From positions 930,001 through 994,000 of the forward strand of contig NZ_CP020474.1 in the NCBI RefSeq assembly GCF_002080415.1: DNA of 64,000 nucleotides, in the 5' to 3' direction. Shown here piece by piece: positions 28,694 through 37,335 of the stretch. Source of the stretch: Roseovarius mucosus. GTDB taxonomy: Bacteria > Pseudomonadota > Alphaproteobacteria > Rhodobacterales > Rhodobacteraceae. The position numbers and the translations under genes are program-made. The notes beneath the pieces were generated by a model that saw nothing but the letters and a program-made list of their open reading frames with translations, did no database searches and was not told the origin of the DNA. The number at the start of each line of letters is the position of its first letter. Position 1 is the first letter of the stretch.

Positions 28694-28716
28694 TCCCGGA
28701 TCACTGCGATCCGGGA
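28694..28716. repeat. Palindrome TCCCGGATC-N5-GATCCGGGA
   Basis: A perfect 9-bp inverted repeat about 50 bp upstream of the RTX gene. CCGGGAATA, which overlaps its right arm, is repeated at 28657-28665. It could be an operator or an intergenic repeat; no evidence decides between them. Confidence 0.4.
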
Positions 28717-28766
28717 ATAGGAACGCAACCGCGCCCATGAGCGGCGCTTGAAAAAGGACCAGCACC

Positions 28767-29558
28767 ATGGCTCGACTGACAGGAACCGACAGCGCCGACC
28801 GCTTGGTCGGCACCGCCTTTGCGGATCAAATCACCGGCCTTGACGGCAACGATACGATCTTTGGCGGCGGGGGCAATGACGCCATCAATGGCAATGACGA
28901 CGGCGACCGCCTCGACGGTGGTGCAGGCAATGACACCATCGCGGGCGGCAAGGGCGAAGACACGCTTTTGGGCGGTCTCGGCAATGACCGCCTCACCGAT
29001 GAAAGCGGCGATGACAGGCTCTTTGGTGGGGATGGCGACGACACGCTCGATGCAGGCGAAGGCAACGACCGCCTCGATGGCGGCACCGGCAATGACCGGA
29101 TGTTCGGCGGCGAAGGCAATGACACCATGAACGGTGGCACCGGAAATGACGTGATGCACGGCGGTTCCGGCGACGATGTGATGAACGCCGGGGCCGGCGC
29201 GGATCGCCTCTTTGGTGGCGAAGGCAATGATGTGATGCGTGGCGGCGGTGGCCGTGACGTGCTCTCGGGTGGCGAGGGCAATGATTTCATCGACGGTGGC
29301 CACGGCAATGACCTGATGACCGGCGGCGTGGGGGCCGATACTTTCGTCTTCAAATTCGGGCGCGATGTCATCACCGATTTTGAGCCCGGCGATGATCAGA
29401 TCGACCTCACCGGCATCAGCGGCCTCAACGATTTCGATGATGTGCTCAGCGCCGCCCGCATCTCGGGCAGCGATGTCGTGCTCGACTTCGGCGCGCATGA
29501 ACTCACCCTGCGCAATTTCAGCCTGTCACAGCTCGACTCGGATGATTTCATCCTGTGA
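28767..29558 (+). CDS. RTX calcium-binding repeat protein
   Basis: A 263-residue acidic protein made almost entirely of RTX nonapeptides (GGxGxDxUx type; for example GLDGNDTIFGGGGNDAINGN) from about residue 8 to 190. A C-terminal cap, GADTFVFKFGRDVITDFEPG and onwards to DSDDFIL, is typical of type I secreted RTX proteins. There is no signal peptide and no enzymatic domain. It should fold on calcium binding outside the cell after T1SS export; no exporter is adjacent, and the T1SS at 8.6-13.4 kb is a possible but unproven route. AAGGA precedes the ATG. Confidence 0.9.
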   Translation: MARLTGTDSADRLVGTAFADQITGLDGNDTIFGGGGNDAINGNDDGDRLDGGAGNDTIAGGKGEDTLLGGLGNDRLTDESGDDRLFGGDGDDTLDAGEGNDRLDGGTGNDRMFGGEGNDTMNGGTGNDVMHGGSGDDVMNAGAGADRLFGGEGNDVMRGGGGRDVLSGGEGNDFIDGGHGNDLMTGGVGADTFVFKFGRDVITDFEPGDDQIDLTGISGLNDFDDVLSAARISGSDVVLDFGAHELTLRNFSLSQLDSDDFIL

Positions 29559-29571
29559 CGTCTTGCGCGCT

Positions 29572-29597
29572 CCCGCCACCGGCGGGGGCGTGCCCCC
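29572..29597. terminator. GC-rich hairpin between the RTX gene and fabI
   Basis: CCCGCC-ACC-GGCGGG (29572-29586) overlaps an alternative GGGGGC-GT-GCCCCC (29584-29597) in the 41 bp between two convergent genes. Probably a 3' hairpin for one or both; there is no T-run. Confidence 0.4.
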
Positions 29598-29599
29598 GA

Positions 29600-30391
29600 T
29601 CAGAGGTTCTCGGCCTGCGGCATCCCCAGCACGTGATAGCCGCCATCAACATGGATGACCTCACCGCTGGTGCAGGCCCCCGCATCGGACGCCAGATAAA
29701 CCGCCGTGCCACCAATAGCCTCGAGCGTCGCATTGGCGCGCATCGGCGCATTCAGCTCGGTATGGCGAAACGTCTTGCGCGCGCCGCCAATCGCGGCCCC
29801 TGCCAGCGTTTTCATCGGGCCGGGGCTGATCGCGTTGACGCGGATACCATCCGGCCCCAGATCATTCGCCAAATAGCGCGTCGCCGATTCCAGCGCCGCC
29901 TTGGCCACGCCCATCACATTGTAATTCGGCACAACCTTGTTCGACCCTTGATAGGTCAGGGTCAGCAGACAGCCGCCGTTGTCCTTCATCATCGGATAGG
30001 CGCGCCGCGCCACCTCGATAAGAGAATAGGCCGAGATTTCCAGCGAATGCTTGAAATTGGCGCGGCTGGTGTTCAGGAACCGCCCGGTCAATTCCGACTT
30101 GTCGGAATAAGCCACCGCATGCACCACGAAATCAATCGTCGGCCACCGCGCCGCCAGCGCCCCAAAGGCCGCATCAAGCGAGGCATCATCGGTCACATCG
30201 ACATCGAGCAGCAGGTCAGAGCCAACGCTCGCCGCCAAGGGCTCCACCCGCTTGGCGAAATTCTCGCCCTGATAGGAAAAGGCCAGCTCCGCCCCCGCCG
30301 CATGCATCGCCCGTGCAATGCCCCAAGCGATAGAGCGGTCATTGGCCACCCCCATGATCAGGCCGCGCTTGCCCTGCATCGCAATCGTCAT
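29600..30391 (-). CDS. fabI: Enoyl-[acyl-carrier-protein] reductase (NADH)
   Basis: A 263-residue short-chain-dehydrogenase-fold FabI that reduces enoyl-ACP in type II fatty acid synthesis. The atypical nucleotide-binding loop GVANDRSIAWGIA (residues 14-26) is characteristic. The catalytic YxxxxxxK lies in NYNVMGVAKAALE (Tyr and Lys about 158/165). It ends in a conserved IHVDGGYHVLG. It follows fabB by 6 bp in one operon. Confidence 0.96.
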   Translation of the reverse strand: MTIAMQGKRGLIMGVANDRSIAWGIARAMHAAGAELAFSYQGENFAKRVEPLAASVGSDLLLDVDVTDDASLDAAFGALAARWPTIDFVVHAVAYSDKSELTGRFLNTSRANFKHSLEISAYSLIEVARRAYPMMKDNGGCLLTLTYQGSNKVVPNYNVMGVAKAALESATRYLANDLGPDGIRVNAISPGPMKTLAGAAIGGARKTFRHTELNAPMRANATLEAIGGTAVYLASDAGACTSGEVIHVDGGYHVLGMPQAENL

Positions 30392-30397
30392 CTCATC

Positions 30398-31627
30398 TCA
30401 CCCGTGAAATTTGCTCAGCAACATCGAGCCATTGGTGCCGCCAAAACCAAAGGAATTCGTCATCACCGTATCCAGTCCGGCCTTGTCCACCCGCACCGTG
30501 GCAATCTCGGCCGGATCAAGGGCCGGATCGAGCGTCTCAACATTGATCGACGGGGCAATGAAATCGTTTTCCAGCATCAAAAGGCAGTAAATCGCCTCTT
30601 GCGCGCCGGTGGCCCCTTGGGAATGCCCTGTCATCGACTTGGTGGAACTGATCGGCGGGGTGCTGCCCTGCCCAAAGACCCGGCGCACCGCCTCAACCTC
30701 GCCCACATCGCCGACAGGCGTCGAGGTGCCATGCGCGTTGATATAGCTCACGCGGCGTCCCTCAGGCAGTGTCGCCACCGCCAAACGCATCGCGCGTTCG
30801 CCGCCCTCGCCCGAAGGTGCCACCATATCGGCCCCGTCCGACGTCGCGCCATAGCCCGTCACTTCGGCATAGATCTTGGCCCCGCGCGCCTTCGCCCGCT
30901 CCAACTCTTCCAGGACGACAATACCGCCCCCCGCCGAGATCACGAACCCGTCGCGCCCCACGTCAAAGGCCCGGCTCGCAGTCTCGGGCGTGTCATTGTA
31001 CTTGGACGACATCGCGCCCATCGCATCAAAGAGGCACGACAGCGACCAATCCAATTCCTCTCCACCACCTGCAAACATCACATCCTGCTTGCCGAACATG
31101 ATCTGCTCTGCAGCATGGCCGATACAATGCAGGCTTGTGGAACAGGCCGAGGTAATCGAATAGTTCAGACCCTTGATCTTGTAGGACGTGGCCAGATTGG
31201 CCGAAATCGTCGAACACATGGTCTTGGGCACAGCAAACGGCCCGATCCGCTTGGTCGATCCGGTGTCCAGCGCCACCTGATGCGCCGCCAGCATGGCACT
31301 GGTCGATGGCCCGCCCGATCCCGCAACAACCCCGGTGCGCGGGTTGATCACGTCTTTTTCCTCAAGCCCCGCATCGGCAATGGCCTGCGCCATGGCGATA
31401 TGCGCATAGGCCGCCCCGCCCCCCATGAACCGCAACGCGCGCTTGTCCACATGCTCGGTCACATCGAGCTTGATCGCCCCGGCCACCCGGCTGCGAAAGC
31501 CATGCTCGGCCATAGCCTCATTCGCGGTGATGCCCGAGCGCCCCTCTCGGAGCGATGCCAGAACCTCTTGGGCGTTGTTGCCAATGCTGGAGACGATCCC
31601 CAGACCTGTGACGACGACACGACGCAT
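30398..31627 (-). CDS. fabB: Beta-ketoacyl-ACP synthase I
   Basis: A 409-residue KAS I/II condensing enzyme. The start is at [16 protein letters not shown] with GGGAGG upstream. The catalytic Cys is in [14 protein letters not shown] (about residue 160), and the two His are in [12 protein letters not shown] (about 295) and [14 protein letters not shown] (about 330). [12 protein letters not shown] closes the protein. FabB-type enzymes elongate unsaturated intermediates made by FabA. In other alphaproteobacteria fabA usually precedes fabB, but it is not present in the 340 bp upstream here. Confidence 0.95.
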   Translation of the reverse strand: MRRVVVTGLGIVSSIGNNAQEVLASLREGRSGITANEAMAEHGFRSRVAGAIKLDVTEHVDKRALRFMGGGAAYAHIAMAQAIADAGLEEKDVINPRTGVVAGSGGPSTSAMLAAHQVALDTGSTKRIGPFAVPKTMCSTISANLATSYKIKGLNYSITSACSTSLHCIGHAAEQIMFGKQDVMFAGGGEELDWSLSCLFDAMGAMSSKYNDTPETASRAFDVGRDGFVISAGGGIVVLEELERAKARGAKIYAEVTGYGATSDGADMVAPSGEGGERAMRLAVATLPEGRRVSYINAHGTSTPVGDVGEVEAVRRVFGQGSTPPISSTKSMTGHSQGATGAQEAIYCLLMLENDFIAPSINVETLDPALDPAEIATVRVDKAGLDTVMTNSFGFGGTNGSMLLSKFHG

Positions 31628-31647
31628 GGGTGCCTCCCTCTGCTTTG

Positions 31648-31662
31648 TTACAGCCTCTGTAA
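31648..31662. promoter_or_regulatory. Palindrome TTACAG-CCT-CTGTAA in the fabB leader
   Basis: A perfect 6-bp inverted repeat with 3-base spacer, 21 bp upstream of the fabB start and just before its ribosome binding site. Related CCTTACA half-sites occur twice around 31859-31892. The position suits an operator for the fabB-fabI operon; no regulator can be named from the sequence. Confidence 0.45.
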
Positions 31663-31964
31663 GACAGCGTGACTTGAGGGGCAAGCGGTTAGCGGGACGA
31701 TCCGCGCAACACCGCGCGCACTGGTCACCCTTTGCGCAGAAGCCCGGCCAGATATGCAAGCGCGGGCTTCATAGGTTAACGCCCCGCACACCCGCAAAGG
31801 TTAAGCCTCCGACAACCGCCCGCCCGCGCATCGCACATGACGCAGCACGAGGCCGCGACCTTACAAAATCCCCTGACAAACCTTACAGAGATTACACGCG
31901 CCAGATGCCCGCACAGGGCCTGATCCGGGCCTGATCCGGGGCCTCGCATATTCAGCGCATTCGC
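31663..31964. other. Intergenic region upstream of fabB
   Basis: About 300 bp without a supported gene. It holds scattered CCTTACA and GGTTAA repeats and a short tandem CCTGATCCGGG (about 31919-31942) just before the end of the hlyU-like gene. Rightward open frames here have no ribosome binding site or family likeness. Confidence 0.5.
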
Positions 31965-32243
31965 CTATTTGCGGAAAACTGCCTCGCCCTGCTCGTCGAT
32001 AACCTGCTTGGCCTTGCGCACGCAAAACGCCCGCGCCTCATCAAGGCTGGCAATGGTATCGGCCCGCAAAAGCTGGTGAACCTTCACCTCGCCCGCGATG
32101 TCCTTTTCAATCCGCGCCGCCACGCGGTATCCCCCATCTGCCGCCTGTGGCGCGGGGAAGATACGGAAATCCTTATAAATTTCCGGCTGCGCCTCAGGCT
32201 CTGCTTTGGGCTTGCCCCCAAACAATCGCGACAGGATCGACAT
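31965..32243 (-). CDS. HlyU-family protein
   Basis: A 92-residue protein that matches the HlyU family in length and sequence (YKDFRIFPAPQAADGGYRVA, then the LLRADTIASLDEA segment). HlyU is named after a Vibrio hemolysin activator, but the family is widespread and its role in alphaproteobacteria is unknown. GGAGG precedes the ATG. It lies 85 bp downstream of rpoD. Confidence 0.8.
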   Translation of the reverse strand: MSILSRLFGGKPKAEPEAQPEIYKDFRIFPAPQAADGGYRVAARIEKDIAGEVKVHQLLRADTIASLDEARAFCVRKAKQVIDEQGEAVFRK

Positions 32244-32328
32244 ACGGCCTCCAGATTATGCACCGTAGGGTGCGCATTCATTGCGCACCCCATAACCCCC
32301 TGTTTTCAAACGTGGGCTTTCACCCAGC

Positions 32329-34314
32329 TCATTGATCCAGAAAACTCCGCAGCTTGCGGCTCCGGCTCGGATGCTTCAGCTTGCGCAGCGCTTTGGCTTC
32401 GATCTGCCGGATACGTTCGCGGGTGACAGAGAACTGTTGCCCCACCTCTTCCAGCGTATGATCGGTGTTCATGCCGATACCAAACCGCATCCGCAACACC
32501 CGCTCTTCGCGCGGTGTGAGCGATGACAGAACCCGTGTCGTGGTTTCCTTGAGGTTGTCCTGAATAGCGCTATCCAACGGAAGAATAACGTTTTTATCCT
32601 CAATGAAATCACCAAGCTGGCTGTCTTCCTCGTCGCCAATCGGGGTCTCGAGCGAAATCGGCTCCTTGGCGATCTTCATCACCTTGCGGACCTTTTCCAG
32701 CGGCATTTGCAGCTTTTCGGCCAGTTCCTCGGGCGTTGGTTCGCGGCCAATCTCGTGCAGCATCTGACGACCCGTGCGCACCAGCTTGTTGATCGTCTCG
32801 ATCATATGCACCGGAATCCGGATGGTGCGCGCCTGATCCGCGATCGAGCGGGTGATCGCCTGACGGATCCACCAGGTCGCATAGGTGCTGAATTTATAGC
32901 CCCGGCGATACTCGAACTTATCCACCGCCTTCATCAGGCCGATATTGCCTTCCTGAATAAGATCAAGGAATTGCAGGCCACGGTTGGTGTATTTCTTGGC
33001 AATCGAAATCACCAGACGCAGGTTGGCTTCGACCATTTCCTTCTTGGCTTGGCGCGCCTCTTTCTCGCCCTTCTGCACTTGCTGCACGATGCGGCGGAAT
33101 TCGGAAATGTCCAAACCCACATACTGCCCCACCTGCGCCATGTCGGCGCGCAACTCGGCTACCTTTTCAGGGCTGCGCTCAATGAACATCTGCCAGCCGC
33201 GCCCGGCCTTGCGGGCCATATCGTCCAACCAGTTGGGATCAAGCTCGCGACCGCGATATTCTTCAATGAATTCAGAACGGTTGATACGCGCCTGATCGGC
33301 CAGTTTGACCATGGCACTGTCGATCTGCATGATCCGGCGGTTGATGCCGTAAAGCTGATCAATCAGCGCCTCGATCCGGTTGTTGTGCAGATGCAGCTCG
33401 TTAACCAGCTCGACAATCTCGCTGCGCAGGGTCTGATAGGTGGCTTCCTGCTCGCGGCTGAACGATCCATCCTCGTTCAGCGTGGCCGAAATCCGGCTAT
33501 CCTGCATCTCGCTCAGCTTGGCATAATCCGCCGCAATCCGGTCCAGCGTATCCAGAACGCGCGGCTTGAGCGCGGCTTCCATCGCCGCAAGGCTCATATT
33601 GGCCTGTTCGTCGTCCTCGTCATCGTCGTCGGAATGGATCGGATTGCCATCGGCATCCAGATCAGGCTCGCTGTCATCACGCCCCATACCGCCGGGGGCG
33701 CTGGTCACATTGGCAGCCCCCACCACCGGCTCGGCGTCTTCGTCGCCCAATTGCGTGCCAAACGTGGCCTCAAGGTCGATCACATCGCGCAACAGGATGT
33801 CTTCACCCAAAAGTTCGTCGCGCCAGATGGTAATCGCCTGAAAGGTCAGCGGGCTTTCGCAGAGACCTGCGATCATTGTGTTGCGCCCGGCTTCGATCCG
33901 CTTGGCGATGGCAATCTCGCCCTCACGGCTCAAAAGCTCGACAGATCCCATCTCGCGCAGATACATCCGCACCGGGTCATCTGTACGGTCGAGCTTTTCT
34001 TCCTTGCCCGAGCCAAGGGTGATCTCGCCCCGTCGCCCGATCTCGGCAACGGCGGTCGAACGCCCCTCTTCCTCTTCCGCATCCTCGGCCTCGATGATGT
34101 TGATCCCCATTTCCGAGAGCATCGACATCACGTCTTCGATCTGTTCCGACGACACCTGATCCGGGGGCAAAACCTCGTTCAGCTGGTCATAGGTGATAAA
34201 GCCCTTTTCCCGCGCCTCCGCGATCATCCGCTTGACCGCCGCCTGGCTCATGTCGAGCGAAACCTCGGCTTCGGCTTCCTCTGGCTTATCGTCGTCGGTA
34301 TCTTTGGCGGCCAT
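32329..34314 (-). CDS. rpoD: RNA polymerase primary sigma factor (sigma-70)
   Basis: A 661-residue RpoD. Region 1.1 occupies the first 90 residues, region 1.2 follows ([20 protein letters not shown]), and a long acidic non-conserved insert comes between regions 1.2 and 2. Region 2 is clear ([37 protein letters not shown]), as are region 3 ([13 protein letters not shown]) and region 4 with the -35-binding HTH ([20 protein letters not shown]). It directs housekeeping transcription and lies directly downstream of dnaG in the conserved dnaG-rpoD order. Confidence 0.98.
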   Translation of the reverse strand: MAAKDTDDDKPEEAEAEVSLDMSQAAVKRMIAEAREKGFITYDQLNEVLPPDQVSSEQIEDVMSMLSEMGINIIEAEDAEEEEGRSTAVAEIGRRGEITLGSGKEEKLDRTDDPVRMYLREMGSVELLSREGEIAIAKRIEAGRNTMIAGLCESPLTFQAITIWRDELLGEDILLRDVIDLEATFGTQLGDEDAEPVVGAANVTSAPGGMGRDDSEPDLDADGNPIHSDDDDEDDEQANMSLAAMEAALKPRVLDTLDRIAADYAKLSEMQDSRISATLNEDGSFSREQEATYQTLRSEIVELVNELHLHNNRIEALIDQLYGINRRIMQIDSAMVKLADQARINRSEFIEEYRGRELDPNWLDDMARKAGRGWQMFIERSPEKVAELRADMAQVGQYVGLDISEFRRIVQQVQKGEKEARQAKKEMVEANLRLVISIAKKYTNRGLQFLDLIQEGNIGLMKAVDKFEYRRGYKFSTYATWWIRQAITRSIADQARTIRIPVHMIETINKLVRTGRQMLHEIGREPTPEELAEKLQMPLEKVRKVMKIAKEPISLETPIGDEEDSQLGDFIEDKNVILPLDSAIQDNLKETTTRVLSSLTPREERVLRMRFGIGMNTDHTLEEVGQQFSVTRERIRQIEAKALRKLKHPSRSRKLRSFLDQ

Positions 34315-34432
34315 GAATGACTCCTCGGCTATGGGCGGGGCGGGTGATTCGGTTGACCCGAATCAATAGCGTGTTCTGTTGATTCGCACACCCGTCTACC
34401 CTGATTTATTCGGCGCTTCCTTACGAAAACAA

Positions 34433-36382
34433 TCATCGTCCCGGTTTAGAAAAGGTTATCTTGTCGAGCAAGGCGTCGAACTGTTGTTTCTCATCTCGTT
34501 TGATCCGCGCGCCATTTTCGCCCAAATCATATTCCGCCCGGTCCTCTTGCTGGCTGCGCACAGCACGATTTCGCGCCTCGGCCGCCTGCCCCAGACGATA
34601 CGTCAGTGACTCGTCCACAAGCCCCTCAATATCCTCGGTCGCCTCGGACAGCTCTGCCATCCAGCCGCGTTGGGCCGTCAGTTTGGCAAATTCTTCGGTC
34701 AGGGTCAGGATGGCAAGCTCCTCATCTCCGGGGCGCCGCACCGGCGGGATGAGCGCGACATGGGGCAAAGTCATCAGCTTTTCAAGGGGGGCCGATCCGA
34801 TCTCGGCTTCAATCCGGGCGCGCAAGCCCTCGGCACCGCTTACCGCATGGCGCAGGATCAGGTCCCGCAGCCGGGCCAAATCAGGGTCTCGACACTCAAG
34901 CCTTTCAAGACCTGCCTCGAACCGCGCAGCCACGGACGGGCACGAGAAGAGCGTCGCAATAACCACCGCCTCGCGCAGATGCACCGTGCCATCCCCGCCC
35001 GCAGCCACCAAGAGCGAGGATTTGGTCGCCGCCCGCGCCGGTTCCGGCGGTGGCCATTTGCCGCCACGGGCACGGGGCGTAAAACCGGTGCTCCGGCGCG
35101 GATTGAACAGCTGCCACCGCAGGTCCTTGATCGCCTGCCCGTAATGGCTGCGAATCGACGGGTCGCGAATCAACATGATCTTTTCACGCAGCACCTTGTC
35201 GAGCGCCGCCCTACGCTCGGGGCTGTCATAATCGCGCCCTTCGGTCTCGCGCTGCCACAAAAGCTGCACCATCGGCAGCGCCGCATCAATCCGCCCCTGC
35301 ACCGCGCCCGCCCCCTCGGACCGCAAGAGATCGTCCGGGTCTTTGCCCTCGGGCATCAACGCAAACCGCAGCGATTTGCCCGCCTGCAAAAGCGGAAGCG
35401 CCAGATCAATCACCCGGTAGGCCGCGCGCAGCCCCGCCGTATCGCCATCAAGAGCAATCACCGGCTCTGGGCTGATCCGCCACATAAGCTGCAACTGATG
35501 CTCGGTCACAGCCGTGCCCAAGGGGGCCACCGCCGCACCAAATCCCGCCGCCACAAGGGCGATCACATCCATATAGCCCTCGGCCACGATCAGCGTTTGG
35601 CCCTTGCCCGATGCCTCCCGCGCAGGCCCGTGATTGTAGAGCGTATGAGATTTGTCAAAAAGCTCGGTTTCCGGCGAATTCAGATACTTGGCCGGGTCAT
35701 CTGGGTCCATTGCCCGCCCGCCAAAGGCAATGCAGCGCCCGCGCGCATCGCGAATGGGAAACATGATCCGGTTGCGAAATGTGTCATAGGGCTTGCCACC
35801 CTTCTGGCTTTCCTTGGCCAAACCGCAGGCAAGGATCATGTCAGGCGGCACGCCCTTGCCCGTCAGATGCTCCCACAGCCCCTGCCAGCCATCGGGCGCA
35901 AAGCCTATGTCGAATTGCGCCTGCGTCGCCTCAGCCAGCTTGCGACCCTTGAGATAGTCACGCGCCGCCGCCCCGGCCCCGCTGCGCAGGTGCAGGCCAA
36001 AAAATTTGACCGCCTGCTCCATCACCTCGATCAACTGCCCGCGCCGATCCGCCTTGGCCTGCGCCTGCGGATCGCGCTCGGGCATCGGCATACCCGCCTC
36101 TGCCGCAAGGATTTTCACCGCTTCCATGAAATCGACATTCTCGGTCTCACGGACAAAGGCAATCGCATTGCCCTTGGCGTGACAGCCAAAGCAATAGTAA
36201 AACCCCTTGCGGTCATCCACATGAAAAGACGCGGTTTTTTCTTGGTGGAACGGGCAAGGTGCCCACATATCGCCCTTGCCTGGATTTGACTTGCGATTGT
36301 CCCACGTCACTTTGCGCCCAACCACATGGGAGAGCGACAGGCGGTTTTGCAACTCGTCTAAAAATCCGGGGGGCAGGCTCAT
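34433..36382 (-). CDS. dnaG: DNA primase
   Basis: A 649-residue DnaG. The N-terminal zinc finger runs from CPFHQEKTASFHV to YYCFGCHAKGNA (about residues 42-71). The RNA polymerase core contains the Toprim motif VAEGYMDVIAL (about 268) and the EPVIALDGDTAGLRAA segment. The C-terminal helicase-binding region is less conserved, as usual. It synthesises primers for replication. 118 bp separate it from rpoD; that gap contains no gene. Confidence 0.97.
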   Translation of the reverse strand: MSLPPGFLDELQNRLSLSHVVGRKVTWDNRKSNPGKGDMWAPCPFHQEKTASFHVDDRKGFYYCFGCHAKGNAIAFVRETENVDFMEAVKILAAEAGMPMPERDPQAQAKADRRGQLIEVMEQAVKFFGLHLRSGAGAAARDYLKGRKLAEATQAQFDIGFAPDGWQGLWEHLTGKGVPPDMILACGLAKESQKGGKPYDTFRNRIMFPIRDARGRCIAFGGRAMDPDDPAKYLNSPETELFDKSHTLYNHGPAREASGKGQTLIVAEGYMDVIALVAAGFGAAVAPLGTAVTEHQLQLMWRISPEPVIALDGDTAGLRAAYRVIDLALPLLQAGKSLRFALMPEGKDPDDLLRSEGAGAVQGRIDAALPMVQLLWQRETEGRDYDSPERRAALDKVLREKIMLIRDPSIRSHYGQAIKDLRWQLFNPRRSTGFTPRARGGKWPPPEPARAATKSSLLVAAGGDGTVHLREAVVIATLFSCPSVAARFEAGLERLECRDPDLARLRDLILRHAVSGAEGLRARIEAEIGSAPLEKLMTLPHVALIPPVRRPGDEELAILTLTEEFAKLTAQRGWMAELSEATEDIEGLVDESLTYRLGQAAEARNRAVRSQQEDRAEYDLGENGARIKRDEKQQFDALLDKITFSKPGR

Positions 36383-36429
36383 GCCCCTATATTGGGCGCG
36401 CGCCGCTCAGAGTCCAGAGGTCAGAGGTG

Positions 36430-36717
36430 TTACTGTGCCTCGCATTGCGTGACATAGCTGCCCGCCACATCCTCGGCCAATTGCGCTTCGTCCAGCGAAT
36501 AGACCCAATCGACCAAAGGCTGCACCGCAGGCGCGTAGACGGCCATATCACCCGTCATTTCGGCTGTGATCGTGGTGATCGTAGCGGGGGCATCCTCACC
36601 CGCTTTGCGCGCGTCAACGGCGCTCGCCACGATTTCACCCGTGGGCGCACAGATCGGGTTTTCGGCCATGGCCATAGCAGGCATCAGGCTTAGGGCGGCA
36701 CTCAGCATCAGGCGCAT
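36430..36717 (-). CDS. Small secreted protein, unknown
   Basis: A 95-residue protein with a clear signal peptide (MRLMLSAALSLMPAMAMAEN, cleavage probably after AMA) and a mature part of about 75 residues that contains two Cys, one near each end, compatible with a disulfide. GAGAGGA precedes the ATG. No family is recognised. It lies between the sarcosine oxidase operon and dnaG. Confidence 0.65.
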   Translation of the reverse strand: MRLMLSAALSLMPAMAMAENPICAPTGEIVASAVDARKAGEDAPATITTITAEMTGDMAVYAPAVQPLVDWVYSLDEAQLAEDVAGSYVTQCEAQ

Positions 36718-36777
36718 TGGCGATCCTCTCTTTCAGACCCCGCTCTCATAAGCCAGTTTCTCGGCCCTGTCAGCGCC

Positions 36778-37335
36778 TCAGATGGGGGAATTTTGTCGCG
36801 CCGCGACCCGACGCATGGCGATTTCCGCCTCATGCACCAGTGTCGCCGCCATCGAGCGGAACACCATAATCTGCCAAAGCTGTGGCCCCAACCGGCTGAT
36901 CGACCCGGCCATATGCGCCACATCCGTGCGCGCCGTATGGCCCGGCGCAAAGACTGCATCGCGCAGATCAAGCGGGCAGAGCCGCGCCAGAACCTCGGCC
37001 GCCCGCCGCCCCTCCAACTGCACGACCGCCCAGCCATCCGACTGATCCGTCAGCGCCGCATGCGCCGCCAAACCGGCCTCAGGCTCCGGACCGATCAAAA
37101 GCGCCATGTCGCGCCCAAACCACAGGGCGCGCGCCTGCGTATCCCCTGTCATACGCCCCGGTTCCGGCCAAGCGACACCATGCGCCGCCTGCATCGCCGC
37201 AGACAGCGCCGCCACGCAGCCCCGGTAGGGTGCCAGCGATGTCATCCGCACCGGCCCCATCTCGGTCAGGCTCAGATCGCCCACCGACACCGGCAAAAGC
37301 CCCGCGCAGGGGGTCTGAACCTTGAAGTCAGCCAC
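36778..37335 (-). CDS. soxG: Sarcosine oxidase, gamma subunit
   Basis: A 185-residue SoxG, the smallest-conserved subunit of heterotetrameric sarcosine oxidase. The start is GTG 37335 with GGAGG eight bases upstream, overlapping the end of soxA by 8 bp. The GcvT-like fold is recognised from the LWFGRDMALLIGPEP and CPLDLRDAVFAPGHTARTDVAHM segments, the latter typical of SoxG. Last gene of the soxBDAG operon. Confidence 0.88.
   Translation of the reverse strand: MADFKVQTPCAGLLPVSVGDLSLTEMGPVRMTSLAPYRGCVAALSAAMQAAHGVAWPEPGRMTGDTQARALWFGRDMALLIGPEPEAGLAAHAALTDQSDGWAVVQLEGRRAAEVLARLCPLDLRDAVFAPGHTARTDVAHMAGSISRLGPQLWQIMVFRSMAATLVHEAEIAMRRVAARQNSPI

Noticed and set aside
34670..36289. 539-codon + strand frame opposite dnaG
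   Set aside because: It is a shadow of the primase gene with Arg/His/Pro-rich composition and no start context.
36259..36693. 144-codon + strand frame between dnaG and the sox operon
   Set aside because: It is antisense to a small gene with a clear signal peptide and ribosome binding site.
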